Source: Desulforhopalus singaporensis (GTDB lineage: Bacteria; Desulfobacterota; Desulfobulbia; Desulfobulbales; Desulfocapsaceae). From it: a stretch of DNA of 64,000 bases. Below the pieces are notes generated by a model, which was given only the letters and a program-made list of their open reading frames with translations, was not told the origin of the DNA and searched no databases. Location: contig NZ_FNJI01000013.1 in NCBI RefSeq assembly GCF_900104445.1, forward strand, positions 51,055 to 115,054. The letters are read 5' to 3'. The position numbers and the translations under genes are program-made. Below are positions 9,475-20,029 of the stretch, in pieces. Numbering within the stretch: the stretch's first letter is position 1; the number at the start of each line of letters is the position of its first letter.

Positions 9475-10391
9475 ATTTTGAAATTACAGTTTTATTGCTT
9501 GCGGCAGCGGTACAGTCCGGAACGCCTATCCTGTATGCGACCCTGGGGGAGATTCTGACCGAAAAATCGGGGGTGCTCAATCTCGGGGTTGAGGGCGTCA
9601 TGATTCTCGGAGCCCTTGTCGGCTTTTTGGCGTCGAAGGTTACCGGCAGCCCCTTGGCGGGACTTCTTGCCGCCGGCGCGGTCGGATGCGTGGCGGCGGC
9701 CGTTCATGGACTGGTGTGTCTTGTGTTCCAGGGCAATCAGGTGGTCTCGGGGTTGGCGCTGACAATTCTCGGTACGGGCGTTGCCAATTATATAGGCACC
9801 GGATATGTCGGACAGTTGGCTCCCGGGTTCGCCCCCTATCCGATGCCGGTGTTGTCGCAGCTCCCGGTTGTCGGCACCATATTTTTCAACCATGACCCCC
9901 TCGTTTACCTGAGTTATTTTATCCCGGTGGTGTTGTTTCTGTTTTTTTCCCGGACGCACCACGGCCTCAACATCAGGGCGGTGGGCGAGAACCCGGCCGC
10001 GGCGAGTGCCGCCGGCCTCAATGTTGCTGTATACAGATGGTTCGGGATTATCGGGGGAGGTTTTTTCATGGGACTTGGCGGAGCCTACCTCTCCCTTGCC
10101 TACACCCACCTCTGGACCACCAACCTTACCGCCGGCAGGGGATGGATTGCCGTAGCCCTTGTCATCTTCGCCTTCTGGAAACCGGGGCGTGCGGTCTTCG
10201 GAGCGTATCTTTTCGGTGGAATCATGGCTCTGCAGCTGCGCCTGCAGGCTTCGGGGACCCAGCTGCCGTCATCGATCCTGCTCATGCTGCCGTATGCGCT
10301 GACGATTGTTGTGCTTGTCTTGTCATCCTGGAAAAAAGGGACCAGCGACGAACCGGCGGCACTTGGGGTTAATGTTGAACCGGCGGATTAA
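9471..10391 (+). CDS. BMP-type nucleoside ABC transporter permease (second)
   Basis: Second inner-membrane permease (YufQ/NupC-like), 306 residues, starting with GTG inside the last codons of the previous gene. LGEILTEKSGVLNLGVEG is the N-terminal hallmark of this subfamily, and LNIRAVGENPAAASAAGLNV is the coupling helix region. It has about eight hydrophobic segments. The gene is followed after 55 bp by the phosphoribosyltransferase gene. Confidence 0.92.
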   Translation: MNFEITVLLLAAAVQSGTPILYATLGEILTEKSGVLNLGVEGVMILGALVGFLASKVTGSPLAGLLAAGAVGCVAAAVHGLVCLVFQGNQVVSGLALTILGTGVANYIGTGYVGQLAPGFAPYPMPVLSQLPVVGTIFFNHDPLVYLSYFIPVVLFLFFSRTHHGLNIRAVGENPAAASAAGLNVAVYRWFGIIGGGFFMGLGGAYLSLAYTHLWTTNLTAGRGWIAVALVIFAFWKPGRAVFGAYLFGGIMALQLRLQASGTQLPSSILLMLPYALTIVVLVLSSWKKGTSDEPAALGVNVEPAD

Positions 10392-10446
10392 CCAGGGGGG
10401 ATCGGCCATACCAATCATCAATTCACAAAAGCACAGGGAAACAACG

Positions 10447-10935
10447 ATGTTAGCGAACTCCAAATACAGAAAAACGTATCCGATCAGCTGGGAACAGCTG
10501 CACCGCGATTCAAAGGCGCTGTCGTGGCGGCTGCTCGATATGGACTATTTCACAGGGATTATCGCCATTACCAGGGGAGGAATGGTTCCGGCGGCCATTA
10601 TCGCCCGGGAACTCGATATTCACCTCATCGATACCATCTGTATTTCAAGCTACGACTGGAAGGATAAAAAAGGTGAGGCGGAAATCCTCAAAAGCGTCGA
10701 CGGGGATGGTGAAGGTTATCTGCTGATCGACGACCTGGTCGATACCGGCCGGACCGCGCAGCTTGTTAAACAGATTGTCCCCAAGGCCCACTTTGCCACG
10801 GTCTATGCAAAGCCGGCAGGCAGGCCCCTGGTCGACACCTTTGTCACCGAGGTGAGCCAGGACACCTGGATCTTGTTTCCCTGGGATACCGAATCGCAGT
10901 TTGTAACGCCTCTTGCCGACCGGGGGAATATCTGA
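10447..10935 (+). CDS. gpt: Xanthine-guanine phosphoribosyltransferase
   Basis: Cytosolic salvage enzyme that joins xanthine or guanine to PRPP, 162 residues (E. coli Gpt is 152). YPISWEQLHRDSKALSWRL, then ITRGGMVPAAIIARELDI and the PRPP-binding loop YLLIDDLVDTGRTAQ match Gpt closely, and WILFPWDTE is the Gpt C-terminus. I chose the ATG at 10447 because family similarity starts there. It is embedded between the permease and ATPase genes of the purine importer (2 bp before the ATPase), so uptake and trapping as the nucleotide are probably coupled. Confidence 0.93.
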   Translation: MLANSKYRKTYPISWEQLHRDSKALSWRLLDMDYFTGIIAITRGGMVPAAIIARELDIHLIDTICISSYDWKDKKGEAEILKSVDGDGEGYLLIDDLVDTGRTAQLVKQIVPKAHFATVYAKPAGRPLVDTFVTEVSQDTWILFPWDTESQFVTPLADRGNI

Positions 10936-10937
10936 AA

Positions 10938-12428
10938 ATGGGGTGTTCTTTGCCTCTCATACGTCTGGAGAATATCTCCAAGAGTTTTGGCAGGGTGCAT
11001 GCCAACAGAGACGTCTCTTTAGAGATTGAAGAGGGGAAGATTCTGGCCCTTCTGGGGGAAAACGGTGCCGGGAAATCGACCCTTATGTCCATCCTTGCAG
11101 GGCAGCTCCAGCCCGACCGCGGCCACATATTCCACAAGGGGAAAAGGGTGGTTTTCAGCTCCACGGAAAAGGCGATCGAAGCCGGTATCGGCATGGTCTA
11201 TCAGCATTTTAAGCTGGTGAACGCCCTGACTGTTGCGGAAAATGTTTACCTTGGCACCAGGGGCGGGTTCGGGCTCAACTGGAAAAAGATAAGAAAAAAT
11301 GTCCGCGAGCTGGGGTTGCAGTACGGCATTGATATCGACCCGGGTGCCCGCATAGATGGGTTGTCGATGGGCGAGCGGCAGCAGGTCGAGATCCTTAAGC
11401 TGCTCCACAGGCAGTCGAATATCCTCATCTTTGATGAACCGACGGCGGTGCTCACCCCGCGGGAAGCCGACAACCTTTTTGCGGCGATGAAGCAGATGGT
11501 GGCCAGGGGCAAGGGAATCGTCTTTATCAGTCATAAGCTTGAAGAGGTCATGGCCATCGCCGATAATATAGCGATTCTCAGACGGGGACAGATCGTTGAC
11601 CGGGTCCCGGCACAAGAAGTTACATCAACCGCGGAGCTTGCCGAAAGGATGGTGGGGCGCGAGGTTCTGCTCAAGGTTGACAAAAGTCCTGTCGAACCGA
11701 AACAGATTGTGCTCAAGGTGGATCGCCTGAGCGACGATCGGCTCAAAGACGTTGGTTTCGATTTGCGGCAGGGGGAGATTCTCGGGCTGGTCGGTGTAGC
11801 CGGAAACGGCCAGAAACAACTGGTGGAAACGATTTGCGGGCTTCGCCGGCCCAAGGGTGACAACATCAGGATCCTCGGCTTGGAGTGGGGCAGATTTTTT
11901 CGTAAACCCGACTGGGACAAAACACTTTCATACATCCCGGAGGACCGCCAGGGACTGGCGACCTGTCAAGGCCTTGACCTGCTGGACAATTTCCTGCTCA
12001 CCACCAGGGGTGGGTTTACCAGGGGACCGTGGCTGCAGTACGACCAGGCGAGAGTCAAGGCGGAACATCTGCTGGAAAAATTCGATATCCGACCGCCGGA
12101 CCTGACCGCCTGCGCCTGGCAGCTTTCCGGAGGCAATCTGCAGAAGCTGGTGCTCGCAAGGGAGTTCTATCGCAAACCGCGGCTCATCGTTGCCGAGCAG
12201 CCGACCCAGGGGCTTGACATCTCGGCGGCGGAAGACGTCTGGCGGTTGCTGCTCAAGGCGAGAGATGCGGCAGGAATACTTCTGGTCACCGGCGACCTGT
12301 CCGAGGCGCTTGCCCTCTCCGACAGGATAGGGGTAATGTTCGACGGCAGGCTGGTAGCTTGCTTTGCAGCGGATGACCAGAGCAAAGTCGCCGAAATACC
12401 GCAGCTGATGGCAGGACTGTCGGTCTGA
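10938..12428 (+). CDS. BMP-type nucleoside ABC transporter ATP-binding protein (two ATPase domains)
   Basis: Duplicated ATPase of the YufO/RbsA layout, 496 residues. Domain 1 (about 5-235) has Walker A GENGAGKST, signature LSMGERQQVEILKLL and Walker B ILIFDEPTAVLTP. Domain 2 (about 255-490) has a degenerate Walker A, GVAGNGQKQL, plus signature LSGGNLQKLVLARE and LIVAEQPTQGLDI; this asymmetry is normal for the family. It energises the two permeases upstream. Ribosome binding upstream is weak, and a TTG start at 10950 is possible. It is the last gene of the operon. Confidence 0.93.
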   Translation: MGCSLPLIRLENISKSFGRVHANRDVSLEIEEGKILALLGENGAGKSTLMSILAGQLQPDRGHIFHKGKRVVFSSTEKAIEAGIGMVYQHFKLVNALTVAENVYLGTRGGFGLNWKKIRKNVRELGLQYGIDIDPGARIDGLSMGERQQVEILKLLHRQSNILIFDEPTAVLTPREADNLFAAMKQMVARGKGIVFISHKLEEVMAIADNIAILRRGQIVDRVPAQEVTSTAELAERMVGREVLLKVDKSPVEPKQIVLKVDRLSDDRLKDVGFDLRQGEILGLVGVAGNGQKQLVETICGLRRPKGDNIRILGLEWGRFFRKPDWDKTLSYIPEDRQGLATCQGLDLLDNFLLTTRGGFTRGPWLQYDQARVKAEHLLEKFDIRPPDLTACAWQLSGGNLQKLVLAREFYRKPRLIVAEQPTQGLDISAAEDVWRLLLKARDAAGILLVTGDLSEALALSDRIGVMFDGRLVACFAADDQSKVAEIPQLMAGLSV

Positions 12429-12461
12429 TCGGATTGGACGTCAAGGGGGCGCCTTTACCGG

Positions 12462-12692
12462 TCAGTGAATTTTTTCCGGCGGTGCGGCGGTCCGCTCTAG
12501 TATTTCCCCCTGGCCGTGGGACATGGCTATGAGATGGGTGACGAACTCATAGTCAAGATCAGCGCCGGTCGGGCCGCCGTAGGTTGCCAAAAACGTTTCG
12601 AGCAGGCTCCCTACCACTTCCCTGAAGGGACCCTCCACCATCAGGTTCTCGATGGTGTGTTCTCCCAGGTTGTGAACAGTAAAGCGTATCAT
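12462..12692 (-). CDS. Small acidic protein of unknown function
   Basis: Product of 76 residues starting MIRFTVHNLGEHTIENLM, predicted soluble and acidic, with no family that I recognise. The ATG at 12692 has GGGAG about 8 bp upstream, which supports a real gene. It lies between the convergent end of the purine operon and the mdh terminator, on the same strand as mdh but separated from it by that terminator. No function is proposed. Confidence 0.6.
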   Translation of the reverse strand: MIRFTVHNLGEHTIENLMVEGPFREVVGSLLETFLATYGGPTGADLDYEFVTHLIAMSHGQGEILERTAAPPEKIH

Positions 12693-12861
12693 CGTCTCAG
12701 CTCCCTGCAAGCCCCTGGCCCGCTTTGTGGTACAGGCGCAACAGTACGCTGCCGCCGAAGGGGTGGGACTGCATTGTTTGGCTTTATTGAATTATCATAG
12801 GCAGTGCGGCTAAAATTACAAGGACCGGTGGATCAATTTGGTTGGGCGGAGCGTGGTTGGT

Positions 12862-12905
12862 AAAAAAAAAATGCGTAATCCCCCACAGGGAGATTACGCA
12901 TTTTT
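12862..12905 (-). terminator. Intrinsic terminator of mdh (bidirectional shape)
   Basis: Perfect arms ATGCGTAATC (12871-12880) and GATTACGCAT (12892-12901) with a CCC/GGG inner pair. They are flanked by nine A (12862-12870, a T run on the - strand) and by TTTTT on the + side. It starts 24 bp after the mdh stop and can end transcription in both directions. Confidence 0.9.
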
Positions 12906-12929
12906 CCTGGCGTTGGCTGTGGCGGGGTT

Positions 12930-13907
12930 TTAGATGAGATCGATGACCGCCTCTTTTTCTCCCTTGAGTTCCTCTTCGGTGGCATTCATCATCTTCTGCT
13001 GAAATTCACCGATTTCAAGGCCGGTTACCTCCTTCCATTCACCGTTTTCACAGGTGATGGGCAGGGCGTAAATCAGATCTTCGTCGATACTGTAGCTGTT
13101 GCCCTTGGAGAAAACACCCATGCTCACCCATCGTCCGTCTGAGCCAAGCGCCCAGTCTCTCATGTGATCGATGGCCGCAGATGCGGCGGATGCTGCACTG
13201 GATGCTCCACGCGCCTTGATGATAGCCGCGCCCCGCTGCTGAACGGTGGGGATGAATTCATTGACGTACCAGTCGTTGTCAACCGCATCTTTTACCGGTG
13301 CACCGTCCACGGTTGCGTTGGCAATGTCGGGAAACTGGGTGGCCGAATGGTTGCCCCAGACGACCATCTTCTCAACCTTGGTCGAATGGCTGTCTGTTTT
13401 GGTGGCAATCTGGCTCATTGAGCGGTTGTGATCAAGACGCATCATCGCGGTGAAGTTGCGGGGATTCAGGTCCGGTGCGTTTTTCATGGCGATGAGGCAG
13501 TTGGTGTTTGCCGGGTTGCCAACCACAAGAACCTTGACGTCCTTGCTGGCGTTGTCATTCAAGGCCTTGCCCTGAACGGTGAAGATCGCTCCGTTTGCCT
13601 TGAGCAGGTCCGATCTTTCCATGCCGGGACCGCGGGGGCGTGAACCGACGAGCAATGCAAAGTCGGCATCCTTGAAGGCGACGTTCGGGTCGTCGCTGGT
13701 GATGATACCGTGAACCAGAGGAAAAGCGCAGTCGTTAAGTTCCATAACGACTCCTTGAAGTGCTTCCATCGCCGGTGGAATTTCAAGAAGCTGGAGGATA
13801 ACCGGCTGGTCTTTCCCGAGCATATCTCCTGCTGCCACGCGAAAAATAAGGGAATAACTGATTTGGCCGGCTGCGCCGGTTATTGCAACACGTACTGGGG
13901 TTTTCAT
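12930..13907 (-). CDS. mdh: Malate dehydrogenase
   Basis: NAD-dependent TCA-cycle enzyme interconverting malate and oxaloacetate, 325 residues, of the long cytosolic-type MDH group. [14 protein letters not shown] is the NAD loop. [15 protein letters not shown] carries the mobile-loop arginines, [18 protein letters not shown] and [11 protein letters not shown] are diagnostic, and the catalytic His is in [14 protein letters not shown] start it at 13907, where GGAGGTCAAA precedes the ATG; an earlier in-frame start would add 26 unrelated residues. It is monocistronic, with its own terminator. Confidence 0.96.
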   Translation of the reverse strand: MKTPVRVAITGAAGQISYSLIFRVAAGDMLGKDQPVILQLLEIPPAMEALQGVVMELNDCAFPLVHGIITSDDPNVAFKDADFALLVGSRPRGPGMERSDLLKANGAIFTVQGKALNDNASKDVKVLVVGNPANTNCLIAMKNAPDLNPRNFTAMMRLDHNRSMSQIATKTDSHSTKVEKMVVWGNHSATQFPDIANATVDGAPVKDAVDNDWYVNEFIPTVQQRGAAIIKARGASSAASAASAAIDHMRDWALGSDGRWVSMGVFSKGNSYSIDEDLIYALPITCENGEWKEVTGLEIGEFQQKMMNATEEELKGEKEAVIDLI

Positions 13908-14067
13908 TTTGACCTCCGTTGGAAGTGTTTCAGATAAAATCGCAAAGACGTCATGGTGTTCTATTGACCAGAGCCAAGATAACATAATGTCTGGGAGGAA
14001 TCCAGTGTATGGGACCCCAGCCAGTCCGATTTCTTATCAATAGTGTTGATGATAAGCCAAATTGTTT

Positions 14068-17000
14068 CTAACGTGTTGTGTTTTCGGGCTTTCCGTACCC
14101 TCCCCCGCCGGGTGTGGCGATGACGAAAATATCGCCTGCAGGGACAAAAACTTCATCGTTGCCCTTTACCGCGGTTGTGGAACCGTCTCTGTGCAGCACT
14201 ATGTTTTCCCCTTTTTGTCCCGCCTCCCCTCCGGCCAGGCCATACGGCTCCGTTTCCCGGTGTGACGACAGGATAGTGGCGGTCATCGGCTCCAAAAACC
14301 GTATTTTCCTCACCACGCCGTCTCCGCCCCTGAACTTGCCGCCCCCGCCTGACCCGCGCCGGATGGCAAAGGATTCCACGCGAATGGGAAAACGCCACTC
14401 GACAACCTCAGGGTCGGTCATCCTGGTATTGGTCATATGGGAGTGAACGGCGCTGGTTCCGTGATGATCAGGGCCTGCGCCTGTTCCTCCGCAGATTGTT
14501 TCATAGTTCTGGTGAGTGGCGTTGCCGTAGACAAAATTGTTCATGGTCCCCTGGGAGGACGCCAGCACCCCGAGAGCGCCGTAGAGGGCGTCGGTGATAG
14601 CCTGTGATACTTCGGTATTGCCGGAAATAACCGCTGCCGGGAATTCCGGGCTGATCATCGATCGTTTTGGGATAATCAGTCTCAGCGGTACCATGCACCC
14701 CTGGTTGAGGGGAATGTTGTCGGCGACAAGGGTTCTGAAGACATACAGGACCGCCGCCTTGCATACCGCCGTGGGGGCGTTGTAGTTGCCGGGGTCCTGG
14801 GCGGAGGTGCCGCTGAAATCGATTGTCGCTTCACGCTTATTTTTATCAACGGCAATGGCCACGCGGATTTTTCTGCCACCGTCCATCGGGTAGGTGAAAC
14901 TGCAGTCCTGCAGCACGTCCAGCACACGGCGCACCGATTCCTCGGCGTTGTCCTGGACGTGCTTCATATAGGCGTGAACCACTGCGATGCCGAAGTGATC
15001 GACCATCTTCAGCAGCTCCCGTGCGCCGGTTTTGTTGGCGGCAATCTGCGCGGTAAGGTCAGCTATGTTCTGTCTTATATTCCTGCACGGGTATTTTCCC
15101 GACTCAAGGAGTTCGATTGTTTGCTGTTCTCTCAGCACCCCCTCTTCAACCAGGAGGAAGTTGTCTATCAGCACGCCCTCTTCTTCAATGTGGCAACTGT
15201 CGGGCGGGGAAGAGCCGGGAGTCCTTCCTCCGATATCCGCGTGGTGTCCCCTTGACCCCACGTAGAACAGGATCTCTTTGCAATCTGCGGAAAATACTGG
15301 TGAGATAACGGTGACATCGGGCAGATGCGTGCCGCCGTTGTAGGGCGCGTTGAGCATGTAGACGTTGCCCGGACGCATACTGGTGCGGTTTTCCCTGATA
15401 ACGGTTTTGATAGATTCTCCCATCGACCCGAGGTGGACAGGAATGTGGGGGGCGTTGGCCACGAGATTTCCTGCGGGATCGAAAAGAGCGCAGGAAAAAT
15501 CGAGCCTTTCCTTAATGTTTACCGAATATGCGGTGTTAGCAAGAGTCGCCCCCATCTGTTCGGCGATGGACATGAACAGGTTGTTGAACACCTCGAGCAT
15601 GACCGGGTCGGCCAGGGTGCCGATGGCGCGCTTCTTTGGTCGCTTTTCATATCTTTCGAGGATAAGGTGGCCGTGGCTGTTGACCATGGCCCGCCACCCT
15701 TTTTCGACAACTATGGTTCCGGTTGGCTCCGAGATTATCGCCGGACCGTTTATCAGACCGTTTTGCCCAAGGTTGCCGCGAAGATAGAGCGGGGCTTTTA
15801 CAAAAGCGGAGTCGGAGAACATCGACACCGAGTCGATGGGGGCAGCATCGGCTGCAGCAGCCGGTAGAAAGAGCCGGTCGTCCGTCATGGTGTCGGTCCT
15901 GCCGGCCGCCTCCACCGACAGCGCCTCGACGACCATGTCGCGTTCCTTGGCGATAAAGCCGAATCGCTGCCCGTGGGCTCGTTCAAATTCCGCGATCATG
16001 GCCTCTTTATTGCCGCTGTCCACCAAGAGGGTCGAGTCGGTGCCTTCGTACCTGATGTGCACCCTGGTCGCTATGTCGATTTTGTCAGGAGCAATTCCCT
16101 GGGCCATAACCTGCTGTCTGACCTCTTCTTTCAGGGGAAGGGAGGCGGTCTCTATCTTGTCCGGGGCCTGGTCGTCAAGGACAAATTCGAGCTGGATGTC
16201 CCGAAGTGCTCCGATGTTGGCGAGCCCCATTCCGTAGGCGGACAGTACTCCGGCAAAAGGATGGATGAACACCCTTTTCATCCCCAGCGCGTCGGCCACC
16301 AGACAGGCGTGCTGGCCCCCGGCTCCGCCGAAACAGTTCAGGGTATACCCGGTAACGTCGTAACCGCGCTGTACCGAGATCTTCTTGATGGCGTTGGCCA
16401 TATTTTCAACGGCGATTTTTAAAAAGCCTTCCGCGACCTGTTCCGGAAGAGGCGGCTCATCCTGGGCCGCCTGGCCGATGCGTTCGGCAAGATTTTTGAA
16501 ACTATGCTGGACAACCTGGCGGTCAAGGGGCTGGTCGCCGCGGGGACCAAAGACCTTGGGGAAATATTCAGGCTGGATTTTTCCGAGCATCACGTTGCAG
16601 TCGGTGACTGTCAAAGGACCTCCCCGCCGGTAACACGCAGGCCCCGGGTTGGCTCCGGCGGATTCCGGGCCGACACGATACCTGGAGCCGTCGAAAGCCA
16701 GGATGGAGCCCCCCCCTGCGGCGACGGTATGGATATGCATCATGGGGGCCCTCATCCGCACCCCTGCGACCGTGGTCTCAAAACTTCTTTCATACTCCCC
16801 GGCGTAGTGGGCAACGTCGGTCGATGTTCCCCCCATATCGAAGCCGATGAGTCTTGTGTATCCGGCATCGGCGGCGGTTTTCGCCATTCCCACGACACCT
16901 CCGGCAGGACCCGAGAGAATCGCATCCTTGCCCTGGAAGAGGTTCGCGTCCGTCAGGCCGCCGTTGGACTGCATGAACATAAGTTGAGGGCCGGTCCGGT

Positions 17001-17697
17001 CCGACGAGCCGAGCTGTTTGGCAACGCGGTTGACGTATCTGCGCAGGATCGGGGAGAGATATGCATCGACAACAGTGGTGTCCCCACGGGAAACGAGTTT
17101 CATGAGGGGACTCACCCGGTGGCTGACGGAGATCTGGGTGAAGCCTGTTTCCTGTGCTATAGCCGCGGCCCTCTGTTCATGGCGGTTGTACCGGTATCCG
17201 TGCATGAAGGCGATGGCCACGGAACGGATACCCAGGTCGAAACTATGGCGCAACTCCCTGCGCACGGCTTCTTCGTCGAGTGTGGTTACCAGTTCGCCGT
17301 TTGCGCCGATGCGCTCCCTGACTTCGCTGACCCGTTCATAGAGCATCTCCGGCAGGACAATATGGCGGGCGAATAGATCGGGGCGGGTCTGGTAGCCGAT
17401 TCGCAGACAATCGCCGAAACCTTCGGTTATAAGAAGGAGGGTGCGGTCTCCTTTTCGCTCGAGCAGGGCGTTGGTGGCGACCGTGGTGCCCATCTTGACC
17501 GAACCGATGATGTTTTTGGGTATCTCTTTTTCAGTGGAAAGACCCAGCAGCTCTTTTATACCTTGTACCGCGGCATCACTGTACTTCTCTGGGTTTTCCG
17601 AGAGCAGTTTGTGGGTTATGAGGCTGCCGTCCGGTTTTTGGGCAACTATATCGGTGAAGGTTCCGCCGCGATCTATCCAGATGTGCCATCTCGCCAT
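14068..17697 (-). CDS. 5-oxoprolinase (ATP-hydrolysing), fused HyuA-HyuB type
   Basis: Very large protein of 1209 residues. The N-terminal half (about 1-690) is the hydantoinase/oxoprolinase ATPase domain: [13 protein letters not shown] at the start, then [15 protein letters not shown] and [11 protein letters not shown] as phosphate-binding loops. The C-terminal half (about 700-1205) is the HyuB domain, with [18 protein letters not shown] and [15 protein letters not shown]. Fusion of the two, as here, is typical of true 5-oxoprolinase, which opens 5-oxoproline to glutamate with ATP; many bacteria have the two parts as separate genes. It lies 98 bp from the convergent-strand citramalate synthase end and may share its transcription. 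Substrate assignment is moderately sure. Confidence 0.88.
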   Translation of the reverse strand: MARWHIWIDRGGTFTDIVAQKPDGSLITHKLLSENPEKYSDAAVQGIKELLGLSTEKEIPKNIIGSVKMGTTVATNALLERKGDRTLLLITEGFGDCLRIGYQTRPDLFARHIVLPEMLYERVSEVRERIGANGELVTTLDEEAVRRELRHSFDLGIRSVAIAFMHGYRYNRHEQRAAAIAQETGFTQISVSHRVSPLMKLVSRGDTTVVDAYLSPILRRYVNRVAKQLGSSDRTGPQLMFMQSNGGLTDANLFQGKDAILSGPAGGVVGMAKTAADAGYTRLIGFDMGGTSTDVAHYAGEYERSFETTVAGVRMRAPMMHIHTVAAGGGSILAFDGSRYRVGPESAGANPGPACYRRGGPLTVTDCNVMLGKIQPEYFPKVFGPRGDQPLDRQVVQHSFKNLAERIGQAAQDEPPLPEQVAEGFLKIAVENMANAIKKISVQRGYDVTGYTLNCFGGAGGQHACLVADALGMKRVFIHPFAGVLSAYGMGLANIGALRDIQLEFVLDDQAPDKIETASLPLKEEVRQQVMAQGIAPDKIDIATRVHIRYEGTDSTLLVDSGNKEAMIAEFERAHGQRFGFIAKERDMVVEALSVEAAGRTDTMTDDRLFLPAAAADAAPIDSVSMFSDSAFVKAPLYLRGNLGQNGLINGPAIISEPTGTIVVEKGWRAMVNSHGHLILERYEKRPKKRAIGTLADPVMLEVFNNLFMSIAEQMGATLANTAYSVNIKERLDFSCALFDPAGNLVANAPHIPVHLGSMGESIKTVIRENRTSMRPGNVYMLNAPYNGGTHLPDVTVISPVFSADCKEILFYVGSRGHHADIGGRTPGSSPPDSCHIEEEGVLIDNFLLVEEGVLREQQTIELLESGKYPCRNIRQNIADLTAQIAANKTGARELLKMVDHFGIAVVHAYMKHVQDNAEESVRRVLDVLQDCSFTYPMDGGRKIRVAIAVDKNKREATIDFSGTSAQDPGNYNAPTAVCKAAVLYVFRTLVADNIPLNQGCMVPLRLIIPKRSMISPEFPAAVISGNTEVSQAITDALYGALGVLASSQGTMNNFVYGNATHQNYETICGGTGAGPDHHGTSAVHSHMTNTRMTDPEVVEWRFPIRVESFAIRRGSGGGGKFRGGDGVVRKIRFLEPMTATILSSHRETEPYGLAGGEAGQKGENIVLHRDGSTTAVKGNDEVFVPAGDIFVIATPGGGGYGKPENTTR

Positions 17698-17795
17698 CGC
17701 ATATTCTCCGGGTGGTGCTGGGCTGTGGGGACTCTGGCATTCTCCTTAACCACGGTAGAGCCGGCGCATGGTCCGATCTGTTTCCCCGGTAATGG

Positions 17796-19412
17796 TTACA
17801 GCTCCTGCAGGTTATCCGCCTTGCGGATGTCCTCTTTCATCAGCTTGTAATTAATGGCGTCCACCAGGGCCTGCCAGCTTGCCTCGATAATATTCACCGA
17901 TACGCCAACAGTTCCCCAGGAGCAGTACTGGTCCCAGCTTTCCACCAGCACCCGGACCCGGGCCTGGGTCCCATGTTCACCTGAGAGAACGCGGACCTTG
18001 TAGTCGCTGAGCACCATTTCCTCAAGGCAGGGATAATATTCGGTGAGTGCTTTGCGGATTGCCGCGTCAAGGGCGTTGACAGGACCATCCCCCATGGCTG
18101 CGGTGTGGACTTCGTTGCCGCCGATAAAAAGACGTATGGTCGCTTCAGTGAGGGGCGGCTTGTCCATCCGGTATTTATGGTTCATCACCCTGAAGCTTTC
18201 AAACTTGAAATAGTTGCGCTGCAGTCCCATGGCTTTTCGCATGAGCAGCTCAAAACTTGCCTCGGCACCCTCGTACTGGTAACCGCAATTTTCAAGTTCC
18301 TTGAGTTCGCTGATGATGGTGGCAAGAATCGGGTCGTCGGGATTGAGTTTTAGACCCCACTGCTTGGCCTTGTGCAAGATGTTGGAGCGGCCGCTCTGGT
18401 CGGAAATGAGAATTCTGCGGATGTTGCCGATCTTGTCCGGGGTGATGTGCTCGTAGGTTACGGGATTCTTCTTTACCGCGCTGACATGTATGCCCCCTTT
18501 GTGGGCAAAAGCGGATTCCCCGACATACGGCTGGTAACGGTTGTGGGGGAGATTGGCCAGCTCGTTGACCAGCCGGGAAGTCGAGTTGAGCTGTTCGATG
18601 TGCTTGCGGACCTCGCATTCCACCCCCAGCTTAAAAACCAGGGCGGGGATGATCGAGGTGAGGTTGGCGTTGCCGCACCGTTCGCCAAAGCCGTTTATGG
18701 TTCCCTGGATCTGTTTCACCTTGCCGACGGATACCGCAGTGATCGAGTTGGCCACCGCAGTTTCGGAGTCGTTATGGGAATGGATGCCAAGGGGAACGCT
18801 TTTGCCAAGGCCTGAAAGGAACTCGTTGACCTGGCTGATAATGGGGCCGATCTCGTGGGGCAGAGTGCCGCCGTTGGTGTCGCACAGGATCAGTGTTTCC
18901 GCTCCGCCGTCAACTGCTGCTTCCAGTGTTTTCAGGGCATATTCACGATTGTTCTTGAAGCCGTCGAAAAAATGTTCGGCGTCGTAGAACAGGTGCTCGA
19001 CCCTGGGTTTTAAAAACGCCAGAGTGTCGCTGATAATCTGCAGATTGTCTTCAAGGGAGATAAAGAGCGCCTCGGTCACGTGAATATCCCAGCTTTTGCC
19101 AAAAATCGTGACGACCGGCGTCTTGGCGCTGAGCAGCGCAGCCAGGTTGGGGTCCTGGTCGGGGCTGTTCTTGATATGCCGGGTGGATCCGAAGGCTGCC
19201 AGTTTGGCGTGTTTGAGCTGTACGTTCTGCATCTTGTTGAAAAATTCAACGGAGATGGGGTTGGACCCGGGCCAGCCGCCTTCGATGAAATCGATGCCAA
19301 GGTTGTCGAGAGCGAGAGCGATGCGGACCTTGTCATCAACGGAGAGATTGAAATTTTCTGCCTGGGTTCCGTCACGAAGGGTGGTGTCGTAAAGTTCAAC
19401 GTAATGCGCCAT
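17796..19412 (-). CDS. cimA: (R)-citramalate synthase
   Basis: Condenses pyruvate and acetyl-CoA to citramalate, the first step of the threonine-independent isoleucine route. At 538 residues it has the long CimA layout: a DRE-TIM catalytic barrel opening with VELYDTTLRDGTQAENF, followed by the metal-binding pair in LGIHSHNDSETAVANS, and a C-terminal LeuA-type regulatory domain (about 400-530) for feedback control by isoleucine. NGFGERCGNANL and ESAFAHKGGIHVSAV separate it from homocitrate synthase. It is a 2-isopropylmalate-synthase relative, but the IEGGWPGSNP motif favours citramalate. Confidence 0.93.
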   Translation of the reverse strand: MAHYVELYDTTLRDGTQAENFNLSVDDKVRIALALDNLGIDFIEGGWPGSNPISVEFFNKMQNVQLKHAKLAAFGSTRHIKNSPDQDPNLAALLSAKTPVVTIFGKSWDIHVTEALFISLEDNLQIISDTLAFLKPRVEHLFYDAEHFFDGFKNNREYALKTLEAAVDGGAETLILCDTNGGTLPHEIGPIISQVNEFLSGLGKSVPLGIHSHNDSETAVANSITAVSVGKVKQIQGTINGFGERCGNANLTSIIPALVFKLGVECEVRKHIEQLNSTSRLVNELANLPHNRYQPYVGESAFAHKGGIHVSAVKKNPVTYEHITPDKIGNIRRILISDQSGRSNILHKAKQWGLKLNPDDPILATIISELKELENCGYQYEGAEASFELLMRKAMGLQRNYFKFESFRVMNHKYRMDKPPLTEATIRLFIGGNEVHTAAMGDGPVNALDAAIRKALTEYYPCLEEMVLSDYKVRVLSGEHGTQARVRVLVESWDQYCSWGTVGVSVNIIEASWQALVDAINYKLMKEDIRKADNLQEL

Positions 19413-20029
19413 GATGTTCCTGTATAGCCCCGGTTAAAAGCGGATTTTGGTCTGAAAGTAATGGGTTATTGCTGGATCTCGGCAACAGAACAGGACGATG
19501 ACCGGAGAAGCAGCCGTTTGGACTGAAATGCAACCCTCAATGATAAAGGACTTGGCGTTAAAAAGCAAAATTTAATGTAACTCTGGCGTAGGCAGGGGGT
19601 TTATCCTCATCCGCCTGTAACGATGTCAGGAAAACGGCCAAGCGACTGCGCTTTTTTCCTGTATTTCCGGCATTGGTAATACCATTTAAAAAGCAGCGCC
19701 GGACATTTTCCGGATCGGGAACGACTATTTCCCGTCCCGGGGGAGGTAATGACGGTGTAACTATGTTGTCTCAGCTTTATTTATCCTGGTCGGAAAAGTT
19801 AGGTGTCGCTATTCTGCCGCTTTTTTAGCGCTCTATAATAGGTGTAGGAAAAAACAGCGTCGCTGCGCTATACCTGGCTGACTATGTTTATGAAAAATTG
19901 TTATTACAGGATGTTGTGCCATTTGTTCGGGAAAATATATTGAACTGCTATGTTTTTTTTTGTACCATTTGTCCGGGCTCTCAACCGCGAAGGGGCAGAA
20001 AGCATAACGGGCAACTATTTCAGGGATGG
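19413..20029. other. Non-coding gap between divergent cimA and GntR genes
   Basis: About 617 bp without a gene that I can support. It must hold the cimA promoter (- strand) and the GntR-gene promoter (+ strand). I see short self-complementary GC patches such as ACGACTATTTCCCGTCCCGG near 19720-19740, but no riboswitch, tRNA or clear promoter pair. Confidence 0.5.

Noticed and set aside
14960..17376. Several + strand frames inside the oxoprolinase gene
   Set aside because: No ribosome sites or family patterns; complement of a conserved long gene.
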